Shown piece by piece: positions 53,385-62,420 of a stretch of 64,000 nt of DNA. The stretch comes from DSSM01 sp964484125 (lineage in GTDB: Bacteria > Bacteroidota > Ignavibacteria > Tepidaquicellales > Tepidaquicellaceae): positions 62,001 to 126,000 of the forward strand of contig CAZAEK010000006.1 in assembly GCA_964484125.1 (NCBI GenBank), in the 5' to 3' direction. Position numbers and translations under genes: made by a program. Below the pieces are notes generated by a model. It was not told the origin of the DNA, made no database searches, and saw nothing but the letters and a program-made list of their open reading frames with translations. Position 1 is the stretch's first letter, and each line of letters begins with the position of its first letter.

Positions 53385-53748
53385 AATTAAACAACCCAGC
53401 TACAAACATAAGACCCCTAACGGGGTCAAAAAAAATNNNNNNNNNNNNNNNNNNNNNNNNNNNNNNNNNNNNNNNNNNNNNNNNNNNNNNNNNNNNNNNN
53501 NNNNNNNNNNNNNNNNNNNNNNNNNNNNNNNNNNNNAATTAAACAACCCAGCTACAAACATAAGACCCCTAACGGGGTCAAAAAAAATAAAACAACCCAG
53601 CTACAAACATAAGACCCCTAACGGGGTCAAAAAAAATAAAACAACCCAGCTACAAACATAAGACCCCTAACGGGGTCAAAAAATATATAAATATCTATTT
53701 TACTACGTTCTTTGACTCCGTAGGAGTCAAAGGTTTGTAGAATAAGAA
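53385..53748. repeat. cluster 3: 49-bp tandem and a right-hand module, with gap inside
   Basis: A 49-bp unit with AAACAACCCAGCTACAAACA and then AAGACCCCTAACGGGGTC repeats at 53543, 53592 and 53641 (start of ACAACCC), plus one copy before the gap at 53391. At 53711-53743 a CTCC-type module lies in opposite orientation (TTTGACTCCGTAGGAGTCAA followed by GGTTTGTAG). The same two-sided layout as clusters 1 and 2 is thus kept. No gene lies in 53340-53755. Confidence 0.88.
53437..53536. other. assembly gap of 100 N
   Basis: Exactly 100 unknown bases inside repeat cluster 3. The 52 bases before (53385-53436) and after (53537-53588) the gap are identical, including the AATTAAAC start that is found only in the first unit (internal units start AATAAAAC). 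This is what overlapping contig ends look like; the gap size is a scaffolding default. Confidence 0.97.
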
Positions 53749-53755
53749 AATTGCT

Positions 53756-54214
53756 TCACTTCAATCCGTATATCCTTAGGTTTTTCACCTTCAAATGAAA
53801 TAACTGCCCCGTGCAAACACTCGAAAATAATTTCATCCTGAAATAGTACTTATCTTTATTTCCAGGTGAATTGACTACAATTGCATTATTCCCGTTTATT
53901 CCTTCCAAACCCTCTGCACTTAGAATCTTTACCGCTGTATCCGCTCTTACGTAATGCATACTTATCTCAGACCTGTCTCCGTCTGTGAATCTCTCCATCT
54001 CGAATTTCAACTTATTGTATTCACGTAAATCCATTGTATCTAATATCACAGTCCTGATTAAAAATGTTGAACATGTTCCGACAATACTATCAACCAGTCC
54101 GTTTTGTTGATATAAAAGTGTTTCAGATAAATTTGATTCGCTGCTTCCGGTAGGACTTTCAGAGCAGGAATAAAATACTACCGATAATAATATTAAAACT
54201 ATTAATTTCTTCAT
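53756..54214 (-). CDS. small lipoprotein, paralogue of the one at 19677
   Basis: A 152-residue lipoprotein with lipobox FYSC (Cys17) after a hydrophobic stretch (LIVLILLSVVFYS). The mature part begins with Ser/Glu-rich residues and has GLVDSIVGTCSTF near residue 40, an internal strand NKLKFEMERF and the end LKVKNLRIYGLK. It matches the lipoprotein at 19677-20141 in these points and in length. Function unknown. It is convergent with the FG-GAP gene, with repeat cluster 3 between. Confidence 0.7.
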   Translation of the reverse strand: MKKLIVLILLSVVFYSCSESPTGSSESNLSETLLYQQNGLVDSIVGTCSTFLIRTVILDTMDLREYNKLKFEMERFTDGDRSEISMHYVRADTAVKILSAEGLEGINGNNAIVVNSPGNKDKYYFRMKLFSSVCTGQLFHLKVKNLRIYGLK

Positions 54215-54328
54215 AGATATATAAACAATATTGCCAAAATAAAAGTTTTTAAAATAAAAGCCGGAAAAATCCTTCTAATCTGCGTCATCTGTGTTCAAAA
54301 GTTCTTGCTCTTTCACCCTCAATAATGC

Positions 54329-54367
54329 AAAAAAAAGGCAGCTTCGCCTTCGCAAAGCCGCCTTTTA
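54329..54367 (-). terminator. intrinsic terminator after pepP
   Basis: A GC-rich stem with two mismatches, arms about 54334-54346 and 54353-54366 (AAAAGGCAGCTT against AAGCCGCCTTTT) and a short loop, followed on the minus strand by eight U (complement of 54329-54336). It lies about 20 bp after the pepP stop at 54384. A strong, typical terminator. Confidence 0.85.
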
Positions 54368-54383
54368 GCGATGAAAAAACAAT

Positions 54384-55676
54384 CTATTTTGAATTCATTA
54401 TTTCTTCGATTTCTTCGACTTCTCTCGGGATGTTTTTCATTAAATCGAAATTTCCGTCTTCGGTTATTAAAATATCATTTTCTATTCTTATTCCTATTCC
54501 TTCTTCTCTGATATAAATTCCCGGCTCACATGTAAATACCATACCCGGCTCGAGCTTTCTGTATGGGTCTCCGACGTCGTGAACATCAAGTCCTAAGAAG
54601 TGAGATACTCCGTGCATGAAATATTTCTTAAACGCCGGCCATGAAGGATTCTGATTTTTTATATCATCCATTGTCAGCAATCCAAGGTCAACAAGCTCTT
54701 TTTCAATATTCTGTTCTGACATCTTCTGCAAATCAAGTATCTGTACTCCCGGTTTCATTCCTGCCTGATGTTTTTTCATAACTCTCAGGACTGCATTGTA
54801 AACATCTTTTTGTCTTTTTGAATATTTTCCGTTTACCGGAATTGTTCTCGTCAAATCAGAATTGTAATTTGCATATCCTGCACCTACATCTATAAGTAGT
54901 AAATCGCCGTCTTTACAAACCTTGTCATTTTCAATGTAATGTAAAACACATGCACTTCCGCCTGAGGCAATTATAGGTGTATAATCTGCCATTGAAGCTC
55001 CACGCTTTATAAATTCGTGTGCAAATTCTGCTTCAACTTCATATTCCATAACGCCGGGTTTCAGAAACTTTAATACACGTCTGAAACCATATTCCACAAG
55101 GTTACACGCTTCCTGCAATAGCTCGACTTCATAAGGGGATTTAATTGCTCTGAGCTTATGCATAATTGGTGCCAATCTCTCATAATTATGCAATGGATAT
55201 TCGTTAAGACATCTTTTTACAAATCTGGCATTCCTTGTTTCAACTTCTATTACTGCTCTTTTATGTTCATTTGTTGCGAGATATACGTTTTCACATTCAC
55301 ACATAACTGTTCTGAATATTCTTTCAAATTCACTAAGCCAGTGTACTGTTTTTATACCTGTTACTTCTGTTGCTTCCTCTTTGTTCAGCTTTTTACCCTC
55401 CCATGTCATTATTGTATCATTCGTTTCCCTTACAAAGAGAACCTCTTTGTTATTTGAATCTTTTGCATCGGGAAATAATAATAATATTGTTTCTTCCTGG
55501 TCAACTCCAGTCAGCCAGAAAAGGTCGCTGTTTTGTCTGTACTTCATTGTCCCGTCTGAATTCGTCGGCATTATATCATTTGCATGAACAATAACAACTG
55601 AATTCGGTTTTAGCTCATTGAGTAGTTTCTCCCTGTTCTCAATAAACAGTTTTTGGTTAATTTTCCTATATCTCAT
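54384..55676 (-). CDS. pepP: Xaa-Pro aminopeptidase
   Basis: A 430-residue M24B metallopeptidase that removes the N-terminal residue before proline. N-terminal creatinase-like domain (about 1-170, with HANDIMPTNSDGTMKYRQNS and FWLTGVDQEET). Catalytic pita-bread domain with metal ligands in LLLIDVGAGYANYNSDLTRTIP (two Asp), HGVSHFLGLDVHDVG (His), EPGIYIREEGIGIRIENDIL (Glu, Glu). Length 430 matches the family. A terminator lies directly after it. A cytosolic enzyme; its divergent neighbour is rsmG. Confidence 0.95.
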   Translation of the reverse strand: MRYRKINQKLFIENREKLLNELKPNSVVIVHANDIMPTNSDGTMKYRQNSDLFWLTGVDQEETILLLFPDAKDSNNKEVLFVRETNDTIMTWEGKKLNKEEATEVTGIKTVHWLSEFERIFRTVMCECENVYLATNEHKRAVIEVETRNARFVKRCLNEYPLHNYERLAPIMHKLRAIKSPYEVELLQEACNLVEYGFRRVLKFLKPGVMEYEVEAEFAHEFIKRGASMADYTPIIASGGSACVLHYIENDKVCKDGDLLLIDVGAGYANYNSDLTRTIPVNGKYSKRQKDVYNAVLRVMKKHQAGMKPGVQILDLQKMSEQNIEKELVDLGLLTMDDIKNQNPSWPAFKKYFMHGVSHFLGLDVHDVGDPYRKLEPGMVFTCEPGIYIREEGIGIRIENDILITEDGNFDLMKNIPREVEEIEEIMNSK

Positions 55677-55797
55677 CGCAATTGTGGTTAATTAATGAAT
55701 ATTTCAGTAAGTTAATAAAAAAAATAAATTGTAACAATGTTATATTTAGTATTTTTTAATCTTGATAAGAATTGCTGATTTCAATATTTTAAATGCA

Positions 55798-56430
55798 ATG
55801 GAACTCTTAAAAAAGTTTTTACAGGATGAATTAAATCTTGATTCTGAAATATTTTTCTCAAAATTCAGGGATTATTCGGATTATCTGCTTGAGTGGAATA
55901 AAAAAATTAATCTGGTTTCGAGAAAGCTTGATTCAATAGTTCCAAATATTCTGACCTCAGTTTATTTTCTGAAAAAATTTCCTCTGAAAGGTAATGAAAA
56001 TATTTTTGATATAGGAACTGGAGGCGGTTTTCCCGGAATACCTCTTAAGATTTTATATCCTCATACCAGCGTAACCCTGAATGATTCTATTGGTAAAAAA
56101 ATTCTTGCTGTTGATGATATCATTTCAAAGCTTAATTTAAGAGGTGTTAAAGCCATAACAGGCAGGGCAGAGGAGCTTGCAAAAGATGAGAGATATAAAA
56201 AAAAATATGATATAGTAATTTCCAAAGCAGTTGCTGATATTGATAAACTATGGCAATGGGGGAGTGGTTTACTTAAACGTGATGGGAAAATGTTATTTCT
56301 CAAAGGTGGTGATTTAAGTAAAGAGATAAATGCATTTGAAAAAAGATTCCCCGGAACAAAATATACACTGATTGATTTCCCATTTCCGGAAGAATATAAA
56401 ATCGAGGATAAAAAATTAATTATAATATGA
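55798..56430 (+). CDS. rsmG: 16S rRNA (guanine527-N7)-methyltransferase
   Basis: A 210-residue SAM-dependent methyltransferase (GidB/RsmG) modifying 16S rRNA G527. The ATG at 55798 gives MELLKKFLQDEL; an upstream in-frame TTG (55762) would add 12 residues and is less likely. The SAM motif is FDIGTGGGFPGIPLKILYP, preceded by LLEWNKKINLVSRKLD, typical of the family. The C-terminal half has VISKAVADIDKLWQW and GKMLFLKGGD. The stop overlaps the next ATG (ATGA, 56427-56430), coupling it to the outer membrane gene. Confidence 0.94.
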   Translation: MELLKKFLQDELNLDSEIFFSKFRDYSDYLLEWNKKINLVSRKLDSIVPNILTSVYFLKKFPLKGNENIFDIGTGGGFPGIPLKILYPHTSVTLNDSIGKKILAVDDIISKLNLRGVKAITGRAEELAKDERYKKKYDIVISKAVADIDKLWQWGSGLLKRDGKMLFLKGGDLSKEINAFEKRFPGTKYTLIDFPFPEEYKIEDKKLIII

Positions 56431-58811
56431 ATTTAAGAATCGCTTCAAATAAGTTAGTAACTGTTTTTCTTTTTTCTCTTTTTCCCCTGATTGTATTTTC
56501 CCAGACCTATAGGGTTAGCGGAACAGTTAAGGATACGAAGTTTGGCGAAGGAATTCCTTTTGCTAATGTTAAAGTAACAGACACAGCATACGGAACCGTT
56601 ACGGATTCAAAAGGCAATTATGTCCTCTATTTGCCGGATGGTGAATACAAAATTTCTTTCTCGAATATAGGATATTTCTCTGCAGAAAAGCTTATTACTG
56701 TAAAAGGTGAAAATATTAAACTTGACGTTGAACTCGAAAGAGGAGGCATTTATACTGAAGAAATTGAAGTTCTTGGCGAAGACCCTGCTTATGATATAAT
56801 AAGAAAATCCATTCAGTATAAAAAGAAATTCAAAGCAGATTTAGTTCAGTTCGATTACGATGCATTTACAAAATACGTTATCCGTTCCAATATTGCAGGA
56901 AAAGATTCACTCACAGAAAGAGATAAACTACCTATTTTCGGAATTCTCGAATCTGAAACGAAAGGATATTTTAAATCGCCTGATGAAGAGAAGCAGATTG
57001 TAAAATCTAAAAAAGAAACTGCAAATATCACAAGGGGATTTGCGATTCCTTTTATTGTTAATTTTTATGACGAAAAAATTGAAATAGGGGAATTAAAAAT
57101 CCCTGGACCGGTCAGTGATAATGCATTTGATAATTATGAATACAAACTTAAAGGTTATACTTCTCTTGATTCCCTGAAAATTTTCAAAATTCAGGTTATT
57201 AATAAATCTGATATAACCCCTCAGTTCAGAGGAATGGTTTATATTATTGACAGTATCTATGCTTTAAAAAAAGTTGACCTGCTGACAAATGATGCCGGTG
57301 TATTAAGAGGACTCGACTCAATTCGGTTTGTTCAGAAATTCAGCGAATTCAAAGATAAAAAAGAGAAAAACTTCTGGCTTCCTGCTGATATTCAGATATA
57401 TGCTGATGGTGCATTTGCAGGAATTTTAAAAATTCAGGCAGAAGTATATACTGTGGTTTCAGATTACAATATCAATGAAAAATTTCCTACAGGTATATTC
57501 GATGAATTTATAGTTAAAGTAATGCCTGATGCAGCAGAGAAAGATTCACTCTACTGGGCTGATAAGCAGGCAATCAGGAATTCAGAAGAGGAGCTTAGGG
57601 CTTACAGTAAAATCAGAAAAGATTCAAAAGATAAGGAAAAGGGGATTTATCTTGGAATAAACGGGACTATTAATATTGGCAAAGATATTTATTCAAATTT
57701 CCCGGAATATTACAGGTTCAACAAGGTTGAAGGCCATACTCTGCAATTCAACCTGAATTACGGGAAACAACTTTCCAGATTAAAATTGTTTTCAAAAATT
57801 TCCTACGGATTTTCGGATAAGAAAACAAAATTTAATATCGGCGGGAGACTTGATTTATTAAATGACAGGAGCTTTTCTATAGAAGGAAATACATTCCAGA
57901 AGTTAATGACCTTGTATAAAGAGAGAAGCTGGCTCTCATGGGCACAGACTGCCGCTGAATGCTGGCTTTTAAAAAGAGATGAATACTCGTACTATTATCA
58001 GACCGGTTTTAATATTAATTTTAAAAAATCAATTATACCTCAGTTGAGTTTAGGGCTTGAATACGGGCAGATTAAATCTGAAAATGCTTTTACAAATACC
58101 GATTTCAGCTTATTCAACAGAGGTGATAAATATACTGATACATATCCTGTCAATGAATCTTTCAGTTCATTTCTGAAATCATCAATCCGAATTGATTTGA
58201 ATAAATACAGGGCAATAGATTGGGGAGATGGCGAGATTTCAAGATTCCCTGTAACTGAATTTCCGGTTATTGATTTTGAGTTTTCAAATTCAGGAAAATA
58301 TCTTAACAGCAATTTTGAAAATAAAAAATATTCTGCAACACTCAGGGGAGAAAACAGTTTTCATCCGTTTATAAATCTACGGTATAAGTTCGGAGCATTC
58401 CATTACATTGGTCAGGTGCCCTTGCAGGAACTGGGTTTTTTTGATATTGAGTCTTTTTCAGGCGGGAAAGCACTCAGCTTTGTTACTATGAACTATTCTG
58501 AGTTTGCAGGAGATAAGGGATACTTTGTAAATATTGAAAACGATTTCGGCAGATTTCCTTTTGGTAATATTTCTTTCTTAAAAAATATTTCATTTGCCGC
58601 TTTTTTTAATGCAGGCAGACTTGAACTATCAGATGGAAATAAATCTCTTTCTCCTTATAAAGAGATAAAATCCACTGAAGGTTTTTTTACTGAAGCCGGT
58701 ATTTCTTTCGGAAGAATTTTTGAGCTGTTGAAATTAAGTTTAGGTTGGAGACTGAATAATTATAATGAAGGAAATAATTTTAAAGTAATTTTAAGTGTGG
58801 ATAATTTTTAA
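56427..58811 (+). CDS. DUF5686-type outer membrane protein
   Basis: A 794-residue outer membrane protein. It has a signal peptide (about 1-25, ending FSQ), a carboxypeptidase-regulatory-like domain (about 28-110, RVSGTVKDTKFGEGIPFANV and ITVKGENIKLDVELERGG), and a long DUF5686 body with a Tyr/Phe-rich C-terminal barrel (SNFPEYYRFNKVEGHTLQFN, GFFTEAGISFGRIFELLKLS). The final strand ends VILSVDNF, an aromatic barrel end. The function of DUF5686 proteins is not known. It is translationally coupled to rsmG by a 4-bp overlap. It converges with the kinase gene by 3 bp. Confidence 0.85.
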   Translation: MNLRIASNKLVTVFLFSLFPLIVFSQTYRVSGTVKDTKFGEGIPFANVKVTDTAYGTVTDSKGNYVLYLPDGEYKISFSNIGYFSAEKLITVKGENIKLDVELERGGIYTEEIEVLGEDPAYDIIRKSIQYKKKFKADLVQFDYDAFTKYVIRSNIAGKDSLTERDKLPIFGILESETKGYFKSPDEEKQIVKSKKETANITRGFAIPFIVNFYDEKIEIGELKIPGPVSDNAFDNYEYKLKGYTSLDSLKIFKIQVINKSDITPQFRGMVYIIDSIYALKKVDLLTNDAGVLRGLDSIRFVQKFSEFKDKKEKNFWLPADIQIYADGAFAGILKIQAEVYTVVSDYNINEKFPTGIFDEFIVKVMPDAAEKDSLYWADKQAIRNSEEELRAYSKIRKDSKDKEKGIYLGINGTINIGKDIYSNFPEYYRFNKVEGHTLQFNLNYGKQLSRLKLFSKISYGFSDKKTKFNIGGRLDLLNDRSFSIEGNTFQKLMTLYKERSWLSWAQTAAECWLLKRDEYSYYYQTGFNINFKKSIIPQLSLGLEYGQIKSENAFTNTDFSLFNRGDKYTDTYPVNESFSSFLKSSIRIDLNKYRAIDWGDGEISRFPVTEFPVIDFEFSNSGKYLNSNFENKKYSATLRGENSFHPFINLRYKFGAFHYIGQVPLQELGFFDIESFSGGKALSFVTMNYSEFAGDKGYFVNIENDFGRFPFGNISFLKNISFAAFFNAGRLELSDGNKSLSPYKEIKSTEGFFTEAGISFGRIFELLKLSLGWRLNNYNEGNNFKVILSVDNF

Positions 58812-58814
58812 AAA

Positions 58815-61295
58815 TTATCTGCCGGAATACTTTGCAATTTTTTCGAATATCTCTCTTTGATTAAATGGCTTTATGAGAATATCGTCAAAGCCGGATTCTA
58901 AAACTCTCTCCCTTGTCTCGGGAGAAATATCTGCAGTTAAAGCTAATATCGGGATGTTGTGTTTGTTAATTGTAGAATTACCTTTTCTTATTGCTTCAGC
59001 AAGTTCAAATCCGCTCATCTTTGGCATTTGCAGATCTGAGATTATAAGGTCAAATTCTTTAAGACGTAATAAACTCATCGCCTCAAGTCCGTTTTTTGCA
59101 ATATCTGCATTTATTTTCCAGTTTGCGAAAAGTTGCTTTGCATAGAAAATATTCAACTCATTATCTTCTGCAAATAATAATTTTATTCCTTCGAGTTTAT
59201 CGGAGAAAATATTGCTGAAATCGGCTTTATCAATTTTATCTTTTTCGCTCTTTAAATAAGGAATTGATATGATGAAAGTAGTTCCTTCGCCTTCAATACT
59301 TTCAACAGATATGGTACCATTTTGCATTTCAATCAGTTTTTTTGTAATTGCTAGTCCCAGACCTGTACCACCGAATTTTCTTGAAGTATCTGAATATACC
59401 TGAGTATAACTTTCAAAAACCGAAGCAAGTTTTTGGCGTGGGATTCCAATGCCTGTATCTGAAACCTTAATTAAAATTATATATCCGGTTTCTATTTCCT
59501 CTGAAAGCGACACATTAATTTCTATTCTACCCTGATAAGTAAACTTTAAAGCATTGCCGGCAAGATTCATTAATATCTGATTTAATTTTGTCGGGTCGCC
59601 TTTCAGAACATTTGGTACATCATCACTTACTGTTGTTATAAATGAAATTCCTTTTTCTTCAGCTTTAAACTTAAAAGTTTTTTTGATTTCATTGATTGAC
59701 CATCTGATATCAAAATCAATAATTTCGAAATTAATTTTACCTGATTCGATCTTTGAAAAATCAAGTATATCATTTACAATTGAAAGCAGGTTATCTGCAG
59801 AAAATTTTATAGCTTTAATATTTTCAAGATCCTGTTCGTTGTGCTTTGACTGCATAAGAATATCTGTCAAGCCGATAATTGCATTAAGCGGAGTACGGAT
59901 CTCGTGGCTCATATTCGAAAGAAAATTTGATTTAGCTTTACCGGCGTTTTCTGCATATTCCTTAGCTGCCATCAAGTCTTCTTCTATTTTTTTCCGTTCA
60001 GTAATGTCGTGAATAATTGAAAAAACAAGAACTTTATCGTCAATATGAACCGGTGAGCTGTAAACCTCTACGTCTTTGTATTCTCCGTTTGCGAGCTGAT
60101 GTTTGAAAACAAAATAATTGGTCTCGTTTCTTATTACCTCTCCTATTTTCTTGAACAAAGTATCTTCATCAAGATTATTAATCTGTGATATCCGCATTTT
60201 TTTCAGTTCATCGTAAGTATATCCATAATATTTTTCTGCAGAAATGTTCGCATCAATGATTTCAAGAGTCTCCGGGTCAATCAGTAACATTACTGCCCTG
60301 TGATTGTCGAACATTTCTTTGAACTTTTTCTGGCTCTTTAGAATTTCTTCTTCTTTTGCGTATGAACTTTCAATTGTGTTATAAACTTCGCTGAATATAT
60401 CATTACGGTTCTTTAGGTAAGTATATCCTTCAGTGCTTTTAGATTTTAAAATTTTTCCGATATCCATAAGTGGCTTGAAAAACCATATATTCAGCAATAT
60501 CAAAAGCAGAATTGAAAATAATGAAAAATAAACTATTACATTATAAAATCCCCTTGAAGACATTGATTCAATTTCTTTTAAAGTGCTTATATCTTTATAA
60601 ATTAAAATGTCTGCTATCGGTTTGTTTGTTACAGGGTCGTTAATAACCTGGTCAAAAGATATTATATCAGATTTTTGTTTTTCTTTTAATTGTTCCGGTG
60701 ATAAAACTTCAATATCTGCATCTATTATTTTTTCAAATTCTTCTATGTATTTTGAATCCCACTGCTTTGCAACAAAAAAATATCCTCTTGCTGGAGTAAC
60801 TCTGCTGAAATCACTCGTTGGGTGTATTGTCGCTCCGAATATCTGAAGCAATTTGTTATCCTTATAGGCATAGATAACTGGAAATAATTCTTTGGCAAAA
60901 ATTTTACTGAAACTTCCCTGGACAGGCAAAGGGATGTTTTGTTCATTTTCATTAGATTCAGAGTAAACTAATTTTTCATTAATGTCGTAAATCCATACAT
61001 AATTTGCATTATGTATATCAAGCATTGTTCTTATGTTCTCAGCCGCCCATGTTTTATCACCGTTTGATACAAAATTAACCATATCATCCCAGATGGAATT
61101 TTCCTCCAGAACTTTTCTGTATGGTTCACCTTTGAGATTTACAGTTGTAGTGAATAATTGTTTCTTTTGCTCAATCAGGTTTTTGATATAAAATTCTATA
61201 ACTTCCCTCTGACGGACATTCTGGTAATAAGTAACAGCTGCAATAAAAACTGCTAAAATAGCGAGAAATAAGAAAATCCTTGTACGTAACCTCAA
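58815..61295 (-). CDS. CHASE4-PAS hybrid histidine kinase with receiver
   Basis: An 826-residue membrane hybrid kinase. TM1 (about 8-24), an extracytoplasmic CHASE4 sensor (about 35-250) with EENSIWDDMVNFVS and YVWIYDINEKLVYS, TM2 (about 251-273), a linker, a PAS domain (about 325-435, ending IHDITERKK), HisKA with His464 in SNMSHEIRTPLNA, HATPase with VSDTGIGIPRQ and GGTGLGLAITKKLIE, and a receiver (about 708-826) with FAEDN, ISDLQMPKMSG and IKPFN. The start is TTG; an in-frame stop lies nine codons upstream, so no longer frame exists. The signal is extracytoplasmic and unknown. Confidence 0.93.
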   Translation of the reverse strand: MRLRTRIFLFLAILAVFIAAVTYYQNVRQREVIEFYIKNLIEQKKQLFTTTVNLKGEPYRKVLEENSIWDDMVNFVSNGDKTWAAENIRTMLDIHNANYVWIYDINEKLVYSESNENEQNIPLPVQGSFSKIFAKELFPVIYAYKDNKLLQIFGATIHPTSDFSRVTPARGYFFVAKQWDSKYIEEFEKIIDADIEVLSPEQLKEKQKSDIISFDQVINDPVTNKPIADILIYKDISTLKEIESMSSRGFYNVIVYFSLFSILLLILLNIWFFKPLMDIGKILKSKSTEGYTYLKNRNDIFSEVYNTIESSYAKEEEILKSQKKFKEMFDNHRAVMLLIDPETLEIIDANISAEKYYGYTYDELKKMRISQINNLDEDTLFKKIGEVIRNETNYFVFKHQLANGEYKDVEVYSSPVHIDDKVLVFSIIHDITERKKIEEDLMAAKEYAENAGKAKSNFLSNMSHEIRTPLNAIIGLTDILMQSKHNEQDLENIKAIKFSADNLLSIVNDILDFSKIESGKINFEIIDFDIRWSINEIKKTFKFKAEEKGISFITTVSDDVPNVLKGDPTKLNQILMNLAGNALKFTYQGRIEINVSLSEEIETGYIILIKVSDTGIGIPRQKLASVFESYTQVYSDTSRKFGGTGLGLAITKKLIEMQNGTISVESIEGEGTTFIISIPYLKSEKDKIDKADFSNIFSDKLEGIKLLFAEDNELNIFYAKQLFANWKINADIAKNGLEAMSLLRLKEFDLIISDLQMPKMSGFELAEAIRKGNSTINKHNIPILALTADISPETRERVLESGFDDILIKPFNQREIFEKIAKYSGR

Positions 61296-61516
61296 ATCCT
61301 TATATTTTTTAAATTATGAGAATTTATAAATTAATTTTTTAAAAATCACTATAATAAGTAAAGGTGAGTATAAATACAGGTGTGGAAATATTGAACATTT
61401 CCTGGATAATTTTGCTCTTTTTTTAAAAATATTTCGTTAATACAAGCATTTTATATGCAAAATAATGGCACGATAATTGAATTCAATTTTATAAAATTAA
61501 CTTTAATTAAAAAAAA

Positions 61517-62290
61517 ATGAAAAAAATAATTATTACATCTTTTGTTTTTATCTTCATTTTGTTTTGCTTTACAGATACATTTTCATATCCGAATGGAGTA
61601 GCCCTGAGAACAAGAAAAAATACATTACTTGGCTGCGGAAGTTGTCATGTGTTTGGTACGACTGTTACAGGTAGCTGGAATGTTCAGGATACTGTTGTGG
61701 CAGGCCAAACTTACACTTTTTCTTTAGTTATAACTAAAACAAGTTCAGGGAAATTAGGGCTAGATATAGCGGCAAAATCAGGTGTTCTGGCTTTGGCTCC
61801 TTCAAGTCAGTATGTTAAATTACTCAGTGGTGAAATTGTCCAGTCCTCGGGAATTAATTTAACAACAGTAACTATTAATTTTAATTATACTGCACCTTCC
61901 TCTCCCGGAGTAGATACTCTTTTTGCTACCGTTGATGCTGGTCATGCAGGGAAGTGGAACTGGGCTCCGGATAAAGGTCTTGTAGTGAAATCACTCTCAG
62001 GAATTATAAATAAAAATCATACTGCAGAATCATTTTACCTGAATCAGAATTATCCAAATCCTTTTAACCCTGTAACAAAAATTGATTTTAGTATAAAAGA
62101 AGCCGGATTTACGAGTTTGATTGTGTATGATCTGACAGGCAAAAAAGTTGCTGATTTGGTAAATGAAAATCTGTATGCCGGTTTATATTCTTATGAATTT
62201 AATGCAGTGAATCTGAGTTCCGGAGTTTATATTTATACTCTGAAATCAGGTGATTTTTCCCAATCGAAAAAATTTGTCTTGACTAAATAA
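61517..62290 (+). CDS. small T9SS protein with choice-of-anchor V CxxCH domain
   Basis: A 257-residue exported protein. Signal peptide (about 1-22, ending TFS), then YPNGVALRTRKNTLLGCGSCH with a CxxCH at Cys40-His44, the start of a choice-of-anchor V / reeler-like beta sandwich (about 23-165, with NVQDTVVAGQTYTFSLVI and YTAPSSPGVDTLFATVDAGH). The T9SS sorting domain (about 175-257) has NQNYPNPFNPVTKIDF and ends SGVYIYTLKSGDFSQSKKFVL. The CxxCH could hold a single haem c. It is followed by a terminator and then the tRNA. Confidence 0.88.
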   Translation: MKKIIITSFVFIFILFCFTDTFSYPNGVALRTRKNTLLGCGSCHVFGTTVTGSWNVQDTVVAGQTYTFSLVITKTSSGKLGLDIAAKSGVLALAPSSQYVKLLSGEIVQSSGINLTTVTINFNYTAPSSPGVDTLFATVDAGHAGKWNWAPDKGLVVKSLSGIINKNHTAESFYLNQNYPNPFNPVTKIDFSIKEAGFTSLIVYDLTGKKVADLVNENLYAGLYSYEFNAVNLSSGVYIYTLKSGDFSQSKKFVLTK

Positions 62291-62309
62291 TCTATAGATT
62301 TCTTAAAGT

Positions 62310-62346
62310 AAAAGCGGAAAGTGATTTATTTCTTCCCGCTTTTTTG
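62310..62346. terminator. terminator between T9SS gene and tRNA-Met
   Basis: Stem AAAAGCGG/CCGCTTTT (62310-62317 and 62336-62343) with a long loop and a run of six U after it on +, 20 bp after the stop. The tRNA on the opposite strand ends at 62347, so the same stem, read from the other side and followed by UUUUAC, can also end the tRNA transcript. Confidence 0.75.
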
Positions 62347-62420
62347 TACCGGAGGAGGGATTTGAACCCCCGACCTGCGGATTATGATTCCGACGCTCTA
62401 ACCAACTGAGCTACTCCGGC
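62347..62420 (-). tRNA. tRNA-Met (anticodon CAT)
   Basis: The reverse complement folds as a 74-nt tRNA: acceptor GCCGGAG/CTCCGGT (with a G1-U72 wobble), D arm GCTC...GAGC, anticodon loop ATCATAA (CAT), variable loop AGGTC and T arm GGGGG-TTCAAAT-CCCTC. No CCA is encoded. The lack of a mismatched first acceptor pair and the ordinary anticodon stem make an initiator tRNA unlikely; it is most probably elongator Met, but a lysidine-modified Ile tRNA cannot be ruled out by sequence alone. Confidence 0.88.
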
